A stretch of 64,000 bases of DNA from Amaricoccus macauensis_A (lineage in GTDB: Bacteria; Pseudomonadota; Alphaproteobacteria; Rhodobacterales; Rhodobacteraceae): assembly GCF_049800915.1 (NCBI RefSeq), contig NZ_JBNAFY010000008.1, positions 1 through 64,000 on the forward strand. The letters run 5' to 3'. Under the pieces are notes generated by a model. It worked only from the letters and a program-made list of their open reading frames with translations, had not been told where the DNA came from and did no database searches. Made by a program: the position numbers and the translations under genes. The first letter of the stretch is position 1, and each line of letters begins with the position of its first letter. Shown one piece after another: positions 8,124 through 17,699 of this stretch.

Positions 8124-10505
8124 TTGTCCAAACCTACAGATATAATCAAGGAATACTTCGTGACTGGGAAGAAGCCCAGCCAGGAGCAGTTCTGGGCGCT
8201 GATCGACAGCATTCATGGCTTCCGGTCCATGGAAGAGCTTGAGGCCTCAACCGAAAGCTTTGCCGAGGGGGAAATCGTTTGTGCTGGTGATTTTCGCTTT
8301 CGCGTAGCAGCCTCTAATGCGGAGGATGCTGACCTGACACTGCCGAGCGGCGTCAAACTCTATGATGCTCCCTTCAAAACCTACTCGAAAAGCACAGCAC
8401 CTACCCTTGTCTCCGCGGGAATTGCGGAAGGCTTGGGCACAGTCGGCTCTCTGCTGACAATTTCCGGCGCGGTTCATACTGGTGAGAACACGAGTGTTAC
8501 CTATCAGTGGACGCGGAACGGCGTTGATATTTCCGGTGCGACGCAGACAACTTATCTACCTTATCTTGCAGACCTCGGTGCGACGATTGCGCGGCGGATG
8601 ACAGTATCAAACGCTGCCGGAAGTGTTTCGGGCGTATCTTCGGCCATCACGATTACGGCGATTACCAATGCAGTACAGTTTGATCCGGCTACGGGGTCTG
8701 ACGAGATCTCGATCTCCTATGGCACACAGGTGACGACAATTTCGGATGTTCTTTCCGGCGTCCGGGCTACACGCAGCATTGAGTCCAGTGAGAAAGTATA
8801 TTTCGAGGTTGCAGTTCCCGCGAACAATGGCGCGAGCACTCATGCTTATGTGGGTCTCACCCATTCCGGTGGTCCAGCCACCCCCGGAGCGGGCGCCGTT
8901 CAGAATACTGCGATCACATTCGTGCGGGTGAATGGCGGGGTCGCCGCGCCTGCAGATTTTGGCGATACTGCGGCGAAGGCCTGCGACCGCACAGCGGGCG
9001 ATGTCATTCGTGTTGCCGTCGATGGGCCTGCAGGTAAAGTCTATTTCGGTACGAACGCAGGCTGGGTCGGGAATCCCGCGACAGGTACCGGTGGCTTTGA
9101 TCTGCCGGATTACGGACAGTTTATCCCCCACTTCAATCCGCGGTCTTCGGATCAGAGCATCTTCACCTTGCGGTCCGTACGAAGCGATTTCAGTCACGCT
9201 GTTCCCTCCGGATTCCTCCCTTATGCCGAAACACTTGGTGACGACGCAGAGGATGCCAAAGTCAGTCGGGCAGACGATCTCGTCGAAATGATCGGGATCA
9301 ACACGCATTTCAACTGGCTATCCAATGATTGGGGCACAGATATCTGGAAGCAGCCACTCTATGATCTGGGTGTCCGCTATGTGCGATCGGGAATAAATCA
9401 TATTTCCGGCACCATCGACAGCGCGAGCGCCGTCGTAGCCCGCGGCATGAAGATTCTCGCCCACGTCTCGCCAAAAAGTACTGTGAATGGGGTCAGCCCA
9501 GTTTACGATCCGACCGATGTGGACAGGGCAATCGATGCGCTTCGAACAAGTGTGGGATTTGCAAATGTCATTGGCTTTGAAGGGCCGAACGAGTGGAATA
9601 ACGGAGCGACAAGTGGTGCTGCCGCTCGCGCAAGGGAAAATCAGGAGTATCTCTACAACAAGGTGAAGGGCAGCGCTGACACCCAGAATATTCCGGTGCT
9701 TTCACCTTCTGTTTTCAGGCGATCATCCACCGCGCTTGCCAGTATCGGCGAAATGGGGAGCATTTCGGACAAGTCCAACCTTCACTATTACACTGATGGC
9801 TCACGCCCAACCCAGGGGAACACCCAGGAAGAGGCGCAGGTCCATCTGGACGATGTCATCAAGCATGAGATGGAAGCCGCCGGCAACGCCCCCCTCTGGG
9901 TCGGGGAATATGGGCATCGAACTGATGACGTCGTTCTTGGCCCCGGCCCACACCGTCCAAACGCAGAGATCTGTGCCGCCTATCTCATCAGGGGATTGTT
10001 CGAGTTCTTCATCCGGGGCACCGAAAAGGTCTTCATCTACAATCTTTTCGACGACAACACTACGAACCACGGGTTTGGCCTCTTGCGGAACAATGCGAAC
10101 AGTGTGGGTGACGGAGTTGGAACGGGCCTAACACAGCGTCCGGCATATGCCGCTGTCCAACGCATCCTCAACCTTTTCAGAGATCCGACCCCGTTCACAC
10201 CCGTCGCGCTAAAATATACGCTTACGGGTAATCTGACCGATATCGGCCATCACATGTTCCAGAAGTCCGATGGCACTTATCTGCTTGCAATCTGGCTCGA
10301 TGCGCAGACCTGGAACCGCGACACGGTCTCGGCAGATACGATACCCGATCGGGATGTCGGCCTTGAACTCGAGCGGGAGGCCACGACCGTTCGGAGACAC
10401 CTGCCGACCACCACGACCAGCGTAACGACGGTAGGCAGCAACGCCCTGACACTTGATTTGTCGGTGCCCGACGAACTTGCGGTCTACGAGCTTATCTTCT
10501 CGTAG
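8124..10505 (+). CDS. Mosaic surface protein: tail-fibre-like N-terminus, Ig, SPRY and glycosidase-like domains
   Basis: A 793-residue protein from a TTG at 8124. Residues 1-35 (KEYFVTGKKPSQEQFWALID) match the N-terminal module of many phage-tail/fibre proteins. About 90-180 is Ig-like (VTYQWTRNGVDISGATQTTY). About 185-370 is SPRY-like (KVYFEVAVP, GDVIRVAVDGPAGKVYFGTN). About 385-793 resembles a TIM-barrel glycosidase: GFEGPNEW with a Glu near 489 and LWVGEYGH with a Glu near 595 fit the acid/base and nucleophile pattern of clan GH-A. The same C-terminal domain occurs in the protein at 15064-16926. No export signal is seen. It could cut or bind the locus's own polymer; substrate unknown. Confidence 0.65.
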   Translation: MSKPTDIIKEYFVTGKKPSQEQFWALIDSIHGFRSMEELEASTESFAEGEIVCAGDFRFRVAASNAEDADLTLPSGVKLYDAPFKTYSKSTAPTLVSAGIAEGLGTVGSLLTISGAVHTGENTSVTYQWTRNGVDISGATQTTYLPYLADLGATIARRMTVSNAAGSVSGVSSAITITAITNAVQFDPATGSDEISISYGTQVTTISDVLSGVRATRSIESSEKVYFEVAVPANNGASTHAYVGLTHSGGPATPGAGAVQNTAITFVRVNGGVAAPADFGDTAAKACDRTAGDVIRVAVDGPAGKVYFGTNAGWVGNPATGTGGFDLPDYGQFIPHFNPRSSDQSIFTLRSVRSDFSHAVPSGFLPYAETLGDDAEDAKVSRADDLVEMIGINTHFNWLSNDWGTDIWKQPLYDLGVRYVRSGINHISGTIDSASAVVARGMKILAHVSPKSTVNGVSPVYDPTDVDRAIDALRTSVGFANVIGFEGPNEWNNGATSGAAARARENQEYLYNKVKGSADTQNIPVLSPSVFRRSSTALASIGEMGSISDKSNLHYYTDGSRPTQGNTQEEAQVHLDDVIKHEMEAAGNAPLWVGEYGHRTDDVVLGPGPHRPNAEICAAYLIRGLFEFFIRGTEKVFIYNLFDDNTTNHGFGLLRNNANSVGDGVGTGLTQRPAYAAVQRILNLFRDPTPFTPVALKYTLTGNLTDIGHHMFQKSDGTYLLAIWLDAQTWNRDTVSADTIPDRDVGLELEREATTVRRHLPTTTTSVTTVGSNALTLDLSVPDELAVYELIFS

Positions 10506-10514
10506 GCGAATACA

Positions 10515-10546
10515 GACCGGACCGCGCAATGCTGAGCGGTTCGGTC
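10515..10546. terminator. Inverted repeat between convergent genes
   Basis: GACCGGACCGC and GCGGTTCGGTC form an 11-bp stem with one mismatch and a 10-base loop, lying between two converging genes and just overlapping the stop of the leftward one. There is no long T-run, so it is at best a weak bidirectional terminator. Confidence 0.5.
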
Positions 10547-11654
10547 ATGTCTTCCCGTGAGGTCTCCCCTGCCCCAGCGCAATCAACTGATCGATGAGTG
10601 CGTTGAAATTGACGCTCGCGTCAAACCTACTCCGAGCATGGTCCCAAGCTCGAAGCCCCATTGACCGGCGCAGTTCTGGCTCAACCGCCAGGTTTTCAAG
10701 AGCCGCGATGAAACCGGCCTCGTCTTCGGCGTTCACCACGAATCCCGTTTCGCCCTCAAGGACCAGTTCGGGGATGGCCCCGATCCGGCTCGCCACGACA
10801 GGCAACCCAGCAGCTGCGGCCTCAATGATGGCCAAGGGTGACATGTCCGATTTCGTCGGCAAGCAGAGCGCATCCATGCTTGGCAACACGTCTTTGACAA
10901 GCTTGTCGTTCGGCACGCGCCCATGGAAGATCACGCCGGGAAGATCGCCCCTGGCATCGGGATCGCCGGAGATGACGTGCAACTCGGCCTTTCCGGCAAG
11001 CGGACCACCCACCCATTGGCAAAGCTTGTCCCCACCCTTCCGCAAAAAATTGTTGCCGATGAAGACGAGGCGCAGCTTGCCCTCGTCCTGATAGGCGGGC
11101 CGGACAAAGCGCGAAATGTCGATTGAGGGATACATGACGGTGATGTTCGCAGAGTCCACACCGCAATCCTTCCGCAGAGACGCCGCAGTCCAGTCACTCA
11201 TCGGAAAAACATGGGACGCGTCGCGGAAGAGTCTGGCTTCCCGGGCCAAATCGGCATCTGACCAGCCAGTGGTCGAAAGGCTGACCCGCATACTGGCTCG
11301 GGTGTGGTCCGTCGCCACGGCAAAGGGGATCTTTTGCGGCCCTTGGTTAATCGCACCTGCGAGCCAGTGACCGCCGAAATAGGCCGCGGAAGGACCGAAA
11401 GCATCAAGTTCTGCGCGTATTTTCGCGCCAAGCCCGCCTTGAAGTGCCACGATTGGATCGATCTGACGGTAAATCTTCTCATGCGGGCGCATATAGGCGC
11501 GTTTCAGGAAAGCCCGCCGCCACCCCAGCGGGGAGGGACTGATGAACTGGGGTTCAATATCGTCACGGGTTTCCAGAACAGCCGAAAGCTGACCGCGAAA
11601 GGTCTTCCAGCCGAGCGCCTCCTGTAGGACAAACGAGATTTTCGTACGCATCAT
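10545..11654 (-). CDS. GT4-family glycosyltransferase
   Basis: A 369-residue GT-B enzyme. The N-terminal half is variable; the donor domain is clear from about residue 190: LRLVFIGNNFLRKGGDKLCQ, GVIFHGRVPNDKL and SPLAIIEAAAAGLPVVASR (the E-x7-E-type nucleotide-sugar site), then IPELVLEGETGFVV. The start is the ATG pair at 11654/11651, 11 bases after the flippase gene; a longer open frame upstream lies inside the flippase gene and is not homologous. It is the last gene of an operon with two sulfotransferases and the flippase. Donor and acceptor are unknown. Confidence 0.87.
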   Translation of the reverse strand: MMRTKISFVLQEALGWKTFRGQLSAVLETRDDIEPQFISPSPLGWRRAFLKRAYMRPHEKIYRQIDPIVALQGGLGAKIRAELDAFGPSAAYFGGHWLAGAINQGPQKIPFAVATDHTRASMRVSLSTTGWSDADLAREARLFRDASHVFPMSDWTAASLRKDCGVDSANITVMYPSIDISRFVRPAYQDEGKLRLVFIGNNFLRKGGDKLCQWVGGPLAGKAELHVISGDPDARGDLPGVIFHGRVPNDKLVKDVLPSMDALCLPTKSDMSPLAIIEAAAAGLPVVASRIGAIPELVLEGETGFVVNAEDEAGFIAALENLAVEPELRRSMGLRAWDHARSRFDASVNFNALIDQLIALGQGRPHGKT

Positions 11655-11665
11655 GTATCCCCGGC

Positions 11666-12922
11666 CTAATCGGGCGCAATAAACTGTTTCCGCTGCAATG
11701 CCGCCCAGAGGGCTACGGAATGAACAAAGAATGTGAGGATCATACCCCAACACAAGCCAATAAGTCCGCCCGACCAAGCGCCGATGAGGCAAGCCGCAAA
11801 CATGAGCCCGATCGAAAAGCACCGCAGTATCATGTTGAGGTGGAAATCCCGGAATGCGAACAGTCCCGATTGCAGGATGATGACACAGGCTCGCAAGACG
11901 GACGCCAGGATACAGAGCGCGAAAATCAGGCCGAGACCGGCATAATTGGACCCGAACACAAATTCGATCAGCCAATCGCCAATGACGTAGCTAAGCAATG
12001 TTCCTGCCACGCCTGCCACCGTGACGAAGAGAAGGAAGACATGGAAAAACTTCATGTAGGCGCGCCGGTTGCCGCTCGCGACGTAGTGGGCGAGGCGCGC
12101 AGAGATCGACTGTCCAACGGCATTGGTAACCGTCATGACAGCCTGCATGGCGTAGCTCACCACGGTGAACTGACCGAGCGCTGCAATGCCGATCATCCAG
12201 CCGATGATATAGCGCGGCAGATTGCCCTGCAGCCCCGAGAGAAGCTGATTGACCCCGAGCGGCAGTGAAGAACGAACCAGTTCCCGAACATAATCCTTTC
12301 GCACCGGGCCGATATCACCATCTCGCACAGCGATGCGCCGGGCCGGAAGGTAATCCACAAAGATTGCGACAACCACCCAGACGGCAAGGTTTGCCAGGAA
12401 GGCGAGGCCGGTGCTGCCTGTGCCTGCAAGGATGATCGTGAAAAGTACGGCGCTGCCGAAGCCCCGAACGGCCAGGGAGCGCGCCACATAGTCAAGCCGT
12501 TCGGCGCGCTGGAACACGCCATAGAAGAAGTCCGAAAAGGTTTCGGCGGCCTTCGCGGCCCCAAAAACCAGGGTGATCAGGCGCGTTGCCGGATCAAGCA
12601 CGGTGAAGGCGATGATCAGGATGACGAGACAGCCGAGAGCGGTCGCAATCGTCCGGATGTATACGAACTCGTTAAAACTGAACCTATGCGCGACATCTGT
12701 CGCCTGGTTCACGCGCAGGCCCAAGTTAAAGAAGAAGAAAACCGGGATGATGATCGCGCTTGCAAAACCAAACCGGCCCACTTCCTCAACGCTCGCGAAC
12801 CGTGCAAGCGCCATCAAAAGGATGAATTGGCTGATCACGTAACTGATCTGGCCGACGAGCCCCCAACTCACCAGCTTGCGCATCCGGACGCGGCCCTCGC
12901 CGCGCGGTATGGACTCACTCAT
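11666..12922 (-). CDS. Wzx-like polysaccharide flippase
   Basis: A 418-residue integral membrane protein with about 12 hydrophobic segments, e.g. LVSWGLVGQISYVISQFILL near the N-terminus and VFLLFVTVAGVAGTLLSYVI later. The pattern is that of the MOP-superfamily Wzx/oligosaccharide exporters, which flip undecaprenyl-linked repeat units across the inner membrane. The ATG at 12922 is preferred: it overlaps the stop of the upstream sulfotransferase as ATGA, and the following MSESIPRGEGRVRMRKL is a plausible cytoplasmic tail. Its neighbours (sulfotransferases, glycosyltransferases, polymerase at 27829) support a Wzx/Wzy-dependent system. Confidence 0.85.
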   Translation of the reverse strand: MSESIPRGEGRVRMRKLVSWGLVGQISYVISQFILLMALARFASVEEVGRFGFASAIIIPVFFFFNLGLRVNQATDVAHRFSFNEFVYIRTIATALGCLVILIIAFTVLDPATRLITLVFGAAKAAETFSDFFYGVFQRAERLDYVARSLAVRGFGSAVLFTIILAGTGSTGLAFLANLAVWVVVAIFVDYLPARRIAVRDGDIGPVRKDYVRELVRSSLPLGVNQLLSGLQGNLPRYIIGWMIGIAALGQFTVVSYAMQAVMTVTNAVGQSISARLAHYVASGNRRAYMKFFHVFLLFVTVAGVAGTLLSYVIGDWLIEFVFGSNYAGLGLIFALCILASVLRACVIILQSGLFAFRDFHLNMILRCFSIGLMFAACLIGAWSGGLIGLCWGMILTFFVHSVALWAALQRKQFIAPD

Positions 12923-13716
12923 GATGTGTAAGGCTGCTTCGGGAAAATGCCATTCCAAACAGCGATGTCGGGGGCGCAGAGTTCTTCGATCCGAGCACGC
13001 ATCGCTGGATCATCGAGCTCGCTCCGGGTGCCGGGCTTCTTCTTGCGGGCATTCTCGTGCCCGATCTTGACCCGCACGCCCAGTGCATTCTGCACATCGC
13101 TCTCGAAGCGATCGAGTGCACCGATATCGCCCACCACATCCATTCGCTTCAGGTTATCGAGAGCGGCAGAGATTGCCGTATCAGAGGTGATGTCGGCATC
13201 CTTCTGTATTCCGCAGAAATACTCCACGTAGGTCGCCCCAAGTCGCCTTGCTCGCTCGGTTCCGAGGAAATCCTCGAAATCCTCGTCTATACGCGCATGG
13301 GCATGCGGCTTGCCGTGGCTCCAATGGTAATGCGAAATGAACCGCGCCACCGGATCCCGCAGAACGGTGATGAACTTGTAGGTCTCGTGGAACCGCTCAT
13401 GGGCCACGTTCGAGAAGCGGACATGCAAAGAGATCCCACGCACATCCTCGAACATGTGGTAGAGCATCATCTGCTCGCGCAAATCGAGCACATCAATCAG
13501 CATCTGTTCGCGGTCAGAGCGGCCCGTGAAAGCCTCGAAGGCGCGGAAGCTCGACTCCGGCGTCACAGTTGCCTGGCTGATGATGTAGCGCTTCCTGAGC
13601 GCACGACCCACCGAGGTGCCGCCGCATTTCGGAACGTGGTGAAAGACGAACCGCTGCGCGACCAGTTTTTCCTGCATCGTGCGGCTGAGCGACTTACCGA
13701 AATCAACCAGGCCCAT
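12919..13716 (-). CDS. Sulfotransferase family 2-like protein
   Basis: A 265-residue soluble protein with the two PAPS-binding signatures: the 5'-phosphosulfate loop FHHVPKCGGTSVGRAL near residue 25 and the 3'-phosphate site FITVLRDPVARFISHY near residue 118. Such enzymes transfer sulfate from PAPS to carbohydrate hydroxyls. The stop overlaps the flippase start, so it is translated with polysaccharide export. Together with the next gene it implies sulfation of the exported polymer or its lipid-linked precursor. The acceptor is unknown. Confidence 0.88.
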   Translation of the reverse strand: MGLVDFGKSLSRTMQEKLVAQRFVFHHVPKCGGTSVGRALRKRYIISQATVTPESSFRAFEAFTGRSDREQMLIDVLDLREQMMLYHMFEDVRGISLHVRFSNVAHERFHETYKFITVLRDPVARFISHYHWSHGKPHAHARIDEDFEDFLGTERARRLGATYVEYFCGIQKDADITSDTAISAALDNLKRMDVVGDIGALDRFESDVQNALGVRVKIGHENARKKKPGTRSELDDPAMRARIEELCAPDIAVWNGIFPKQPYTS

Positions 13717-13739
13717 AGATCATCCATTCACATCAAGAG

Positions 13740-14678
13740 TTAAGCTGCTGGGCGAGGCTCGGCCCCGGCCCGTTCGACATCCCATCCCGACAGGTCGAGA
13801 CCAAATTCCGCCGCCAGCCTTGCATTGGCTTCAGCGAATTCCGGGCGCAGGCTATTGATCAGCGCCTTTTCATCCTCGACCGGACCGGTGGGCTTGCGTG
13901 TGTTGAGTTTGCGGTAGATCCCGCGCAGGTTCTCATAGATGGCCCCACGAGGCAGGAGACCGCGAACTACCACGTTCACCTTCTGCAGCGCTCGGTTGCG
14001 CGGGGCATAGGTCTCGTTTTCGCGCGGGAAGGTGTAGTTGTCGTAGAAGGCGGGATCGAGACCCAGCCATTCCGCGACCCGCTTGGTGGCTGCGGCCTGG
14101 TCAGCGGTAAACTCATTGAAGGTCATCACCATCATCTGGTCTGCGCCGAGCCGTTCGCGCCAAGGGATCAGGTAATCGACGTATTTCGCGTAGGCAATCG
14201 CATTCCGGGCAAGCTCGTTGCCATTGAAATCATGGCTGCCCTCGCGCGCAGCGGCGATAAAGGCGGCGAAATCCATGTCGCCTGGGATCCAGCTCCAGTT
14301 GTCGCGGAAGTAGGTGTAGAGCGAATATATCTGTGCCGCAGGCTCACGCAGGATGAAGAGGCAGCGCGGCTGCGTGGGCAGATCAGGGATCTGCGCGAGC
14401 GCAATATCGTAATAGAGATAGGCCGGCGTTGATTCCAGTATGATGGAGGGCGAAGTGCCTTCGGGGATGGGAAACTGCTCGCGATAGGCCTTGAGTCCGC
14501 CGGACACATGCGCATCGGGGCGATACATGTGCGTGCCCGGATCGACAAAGAAATAGGTTTCCTTTTCGCGCGATCCGAAGGCATCCGGATGGTCGGCGAT
14601 CCATGCATGCATGGAACTGGTGCCCGCCTTGGGCGCTCCAGCAATAATGAAATTGGGAAGCCAGGACGTGTCTGTCAT
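13740..14678 (-). CDS. Sulfotransferase family 1-like protein
   Basis: A 312-residue PAPS-dependent sulfotransferase. The 5'-phosphosulfate loop is FIIAGAPKAGTSSMHAWI near residue 10, and the 3'-phosphate site is CLFILREPAAQIYSLYTYF near residue 106. It is distinct from the downstream sulfotransferase family and is more like heparan/cytosolic-type bacterial sulfotransferases. It is the promoter-proximal gene of a four-gene operon (two sulfotransferases, flippase, glycosyltransferase), 23 bases before the next gene. Two different sulfotransferases suggest two sulfated positions or sugars. Confidence 0.9.
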   Translation of the reverse strand: MTDTSWLPNFIIAGAPKAGTSSMHAWIADHPDAFGSREKETYFFVDPGTHMYRPDAHVSGGLKAYREQFPIPEGTSPSIILESTPAYLYYDIALAQIPDLPTQPRCLFILREPAAQIYSLYTYFRDNWSWIPGDMDFAAFIAAAREGSHDFNGNELARNAIAYAKYVDYLIPWRERLGADQMMVMTFNEFTADQAAATKRVAEWLGLDPAFYDNYTFPRENETYAPRNRALQKVNVVVRGLLPRGAIYENLRGIYRKLNTRKPTGPVEDEKALINSLRPEFAEANARLAAEFGLDLSGWDVERAGAEPRPAA

Positions 14679-15063
14679 CGCGTACCACTCAAACCGTCAG
14701 GAGCGCGCATGTCCAAAGACACAAGCCGCGCGGCCCCCTCTTACCCTATTCCCCAGCCAAACACCCGGCTGAGGTCTCTCGCGCACACCTTGCCTGCTTG
14801 ATCCTACGGCGGACAAGCAAAACGACCCCGGCAGTCCAGCGCATCACTCGGCATTTCTCGAGCGATCCATAGGGGTTCTACAGCGCCCCGGACCGAATGT
14901 TAAGAAAGCATATTTGCCAACTGCACAATACGGTTAATCCGCCACTCCGGGAAGATCAACTCTCGCTTACCGCGATCCGGCGAGCGGAAAGTCGCGGATC
15001 GGGACGGATCCGCCCGCGAGGAATTTATCGCGGAAAGGCCCATCCCGACCTGCTTATGTAGCC
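14679..15063. other. Intergenic region with one hairpin
   Basis: About 385 bases without a gene, upstream of the sulfotransferase operon and downstream of the RTX-glycosidase gene. The only structure noticed is GCGGATC/GATCCGC at 14994-15013 with a 6-base loop, about 50 bases past the RTX gene's stop. It could be a terminator but has no T-run. The operon promoter should also lie here. Confidence 0.4.
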
Positions 15064-16926
15064 TCAGAGAAGATCGACCTCGAGGATGATCGGATGGTCG
15101 TCGATCTGGAGGCTCACCTCATCGACATTGGTGTAGCGGCGCTGCACGCCTGTACCAATCATAGGGTCGTAGACCTCCACCGATTTCACCGTCTCGTCGA
15201 ACTCGACCGTGATGTTGCGAGTGGAGTTACTGATCTCACGAGCGTTCTGAACATCCCAGATGATGTCTTCCCGCCAGATGATGAGATCGGTAACGCCGCC
15301 CGATTTCTGCAAAGTAAGGGAGTGGGTCTTAGAATCCTCGTTCTGGAGATCATAGCCGAGATTGGCCGTACCGCCGGCTCCACCGCTCGACTCAATGATC
15401 GTCGTCATGTTGTGGATGGCATGAGCCGCCTTTTTGGCGGTCCCATTCGTCTTGTAGAGACCGAAATTGTAAGGATTGTATGACGCGTTGCTCGAGTTCG
15501 TATCAAAGAGGTTGTAGAGATACATCGCCTCTACGTCATGGGCATAAGCGTCCATGATCAGGTTCAAGGTCAGCTTTGCCTGCACAGTCTCATTGACGGC
15601 AATAGAATTCCCTCTCGAAACGTTGGTTGGGTAGCCAGCTTCCGTCAGGTAGACTGGGCTATTCCGGTCAAGCAACTGAACATTGTCGAACCTGTCAGGC
15701 ATCTCTTCGTAAGGGCTGAGCCGTGAGATGAAGTAGGAATGAGCGGGCGCACCGTCGGAAAAGTTCGACAGGTCGCCATATCCGGTCATCCGAGCGTCTT
15801 CCTGCGAACGATAGACAGTGAAGTTGAGAAGCGGAATGTCGTCGAGCACCGGATCGGCGTCGAAAGTGTTGTAGAGGTCTCGCTGATAAGCGCTTGCGGC
15901 GGCCTTCCCGGTCATCCCCTTGTAGCTGAGGTTGAAGTTGCCAACCTCGTTGAGGCTCTCAAAAGACTCGATGCTCCCGGGGTGCTGCCGGAGGAAGTCC
16001 CGGAAGTAATCCACGTAGTCGTCCATCAACGACTCGCCGCCTTGCGGGAAAGTTCGTCGCATCAGGAAGTTGAACTCAATCCCGGCATTGGCGAGCGCAT
16101 CGTATCTCCACCCGGTACTTGAGTTGTCGATGGGGGCCTCGGCCGCAACTCTGACGCTGTCGATGTTCAGGTAGTTCAGTGCGCTGATCATACGGCTGTT
16201 GTTGCTGTATGACGCATGGCTGGTGGATATCTGGATATTGACCCCAAGGAAGTCCATGAAATCCGCTGCCGAGCCGTCTGGTGCCGCGGACGTGCCCCCG
16301 CCTGTCGAGCCGCCGGTCGAACCTCCAGTCGAGCCGCCTGTGGAACCGCCCGTTGATCCACCGGAAGAAGAGGTCGGGATGATCAACGTGTCGGCATTCA
16401 GCATCTGATTGACGTGCGTATAGCTGGCATTGCTCAGCACACCGATATTCTGAAAATTCGTGCCGCCGTTGGTTCCGTTCGCATCGATGGCAATGACGGA
16501 GGTGTTTCCGCTGCGGGTAACGCGGACAAAATCAGTGATATCGTCCGTGCTCGGATTGTAGTTGCTAAGCGCGCCACGCAGATCGATCTGATCGCCTTGG
16601 CCCGGGTTCCAGTCGGCAACCCGGTCGAGCCCACTGCCAAGAATGAACGTATCCGCCCCGCCCTGCCCGTTCAGCAGGTCGTTGCCCTGATGTCCATTGA
16701 GCACATCATTGCCCCAGCCGCCCCAGACTGTGTCGTTGCCCCAATTGCCGTTCAGCGTATCGTTGCCGGCGGCACCGATGACGGTATCGTTCCCGCCACC
16801 ACCCCAGATAAGGTCGTGGCCGCCTCGACCATCGAGCCTGTCGTGGCCGCCCTGGCCATTGAGCGTATCTCTGCCCGACGTACCGTTGAGCGTGTTGTTT
16901 GCTGCGTTTCCTGTAATGACTGCCAT
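15064..16926 (-). CDS. RTX calcium-binding protein with C-terminal glycosidase-like domain
   Basis: A 620-residue protein. Residues about 5-95 are GGxGxDxLNG nonapeptide repeats (GNDTLNGNWGNDTVWGGWG) that form calcium-binding parallel beta-rolls; about 95-190 completes the module (GADTFILGSGLDRVADWNPG). A Ser-Gly-Gly-Ser-Thr linker follows near residues 188-212. Residues about 230-620 form a TIM-barrel glycosidase-like domain with Glu327 in SFESLNEVG and Glu429 in VYLTEAGYP. It is homologous to the domain in the 8124-10505 protein, and in both the two Glu are about 100 residues apart. The ATG at 16926 has GAGGGA upstream. RTX repeats are N-terminal, the reverse of most type I substrates, so the export route is unclear. 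Confidence 0.75.
   Translation of the reverse strand: MAVITGNAANNTLNGTSGRDTLNGQGGHDRLDGRGGHDLIWGGGGNDTVIGAAGNDTLNGNWGNDTVWGGWGNDVLNGHQGNDLLNGQGGADTFILGSGLDRVADWNPGQGDQIDLRGALSNYNPSTDDITDFVRVTRSGNTSVIAIDANGTNGGTNFQNIGVLSNASYTHVNQMLNADTLIIPTSSSGGSTGGSTGGSTGGSTGGSTGGGTSAAPDGSAADFMDFLGVNIQISTSHASYSNNSRMISALNYLNIDSVRVAAEAPIDNSSTGWRYDALANAGIEFNFLMRRTFPQGGESLMDDYVDYFRDFLRQHPGSIESFESLNEVGNFNLSYKGMTGKAAASAYQRDLYNTFDADPVLDDIPLLNFTVYRSQEDARMTGYGDLSNFSDGAPAHSYFISRLSPYEEMPDRFDNVQLLDRNSPVYLTEAGYPTNVSRGNSIAVNETVQAKLTLNLIMDAYAHDVEAMYLYNLFDTNSSNASYNPYNFGLYKTNGTAKKAAHAIHNMTTIIESSGGAGGTANLGYDLQNEDSKTHSLTLQKSGGVTDLIIWREDIIWDVQNAREISNSTRNITVEFDETVKSVEVYDPMIGTGVQRRYTNVDEVSLQIDDHPIILEVDLL
16293..16366. repeat. 12-bp minisatellite encoding a Gly-Gly-Ser-Thr linker
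   Basis: Five imperfect units coding for GGST separate the RTX and glycosidase-like domains of the surrounding gene. Units differ mainly in third codon positions. Unit number is probably variable between strains, which would change linker length. Confidence 0.75.
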
Positions 16927-17034
16927 AGTGCGGGGTCCCTCGTTGGCAACCTGATCGTTCTGATCGTTGCTTTGTGAGGCAGCCGTTAACGTGCTAAATC
17001 TTAATAAATCTACACGCTGAGGTATTGTGAGCAA

Positions 17035-17699
17035 AGTCTCGCTTATACCAGCGGTAATCTCGGCATAAGTTTGCTTATCAAAAACGAGATATCGGCAAAG
17101 GATTGCCTATCGTGTCTGCAGGATGAACATTTGCGTTCGATCTGCCGGCCACAGACGCATGATGCGAAGATCTTCAATCGTAACTGAAAATTATTTCTTT
17201 CTGCGAATTATATTCTGATTCGAACGCTGGCCTAAGGAACGCTTGCTAAACTGCGGAACCTCCATCGTTCTGCATCATTAGCAATAGCACCACCAGTTCG
17301 CCCAAAAGTACCAGCGGATTCCGGCCCAGAGCATCAAGGATAGAACCAGAGGCCCGTGTGCGGCTCGAAAACGGGGATGAGCAAGAATGCGCCGAACCGA
17401 GCAAGTTGCCCGGAATGCTTCAGTGAAACTGAAAAGACCCGGATAGTGTCCTCAAAACCCTGCTATTATTGGCTATATTGCGTGTGGACGTCCTCCTTGC
17501 CCAAAAAATTTTTAACATAATTGAAGACATAGGGCTCCACACATGGAGTAACCATGACATCGGAATTCGTTGACAACCATAATCCATGGTATATTCGATA
17601 AAATTGTCTGCATGCCTTCAATGTAGCTAACATGAGGTCGTGCAACAAAACTGTAGGCGTGCGTGGTGAAGGTAGTTAGAAACGAGGTGTCTCGTTTGG
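17035..17699. other. A+T-rich divergent intergenic region
   Basis: About 665 bases between the leftward RTX-glycosidase gene and a rightward glycosyltransferase, plus about 110 bases of 5' leader (16927-17034). It is A+T-rich and without a convincing gene; a 60-codon frame at 17466-17648 (minus) lacks a ribosome-binding site and protein-like composition. The promoters of both flanking genes should be here. No defined regulatory motif was recognised. Confidence 0.45.

Noticed and set aside
17466..17648. A 60-codon minus-strand frame in the intergenic region
   Set aside because: No ribosome-binding site, no homology and A+T-rich context in which such frames occur by chance.
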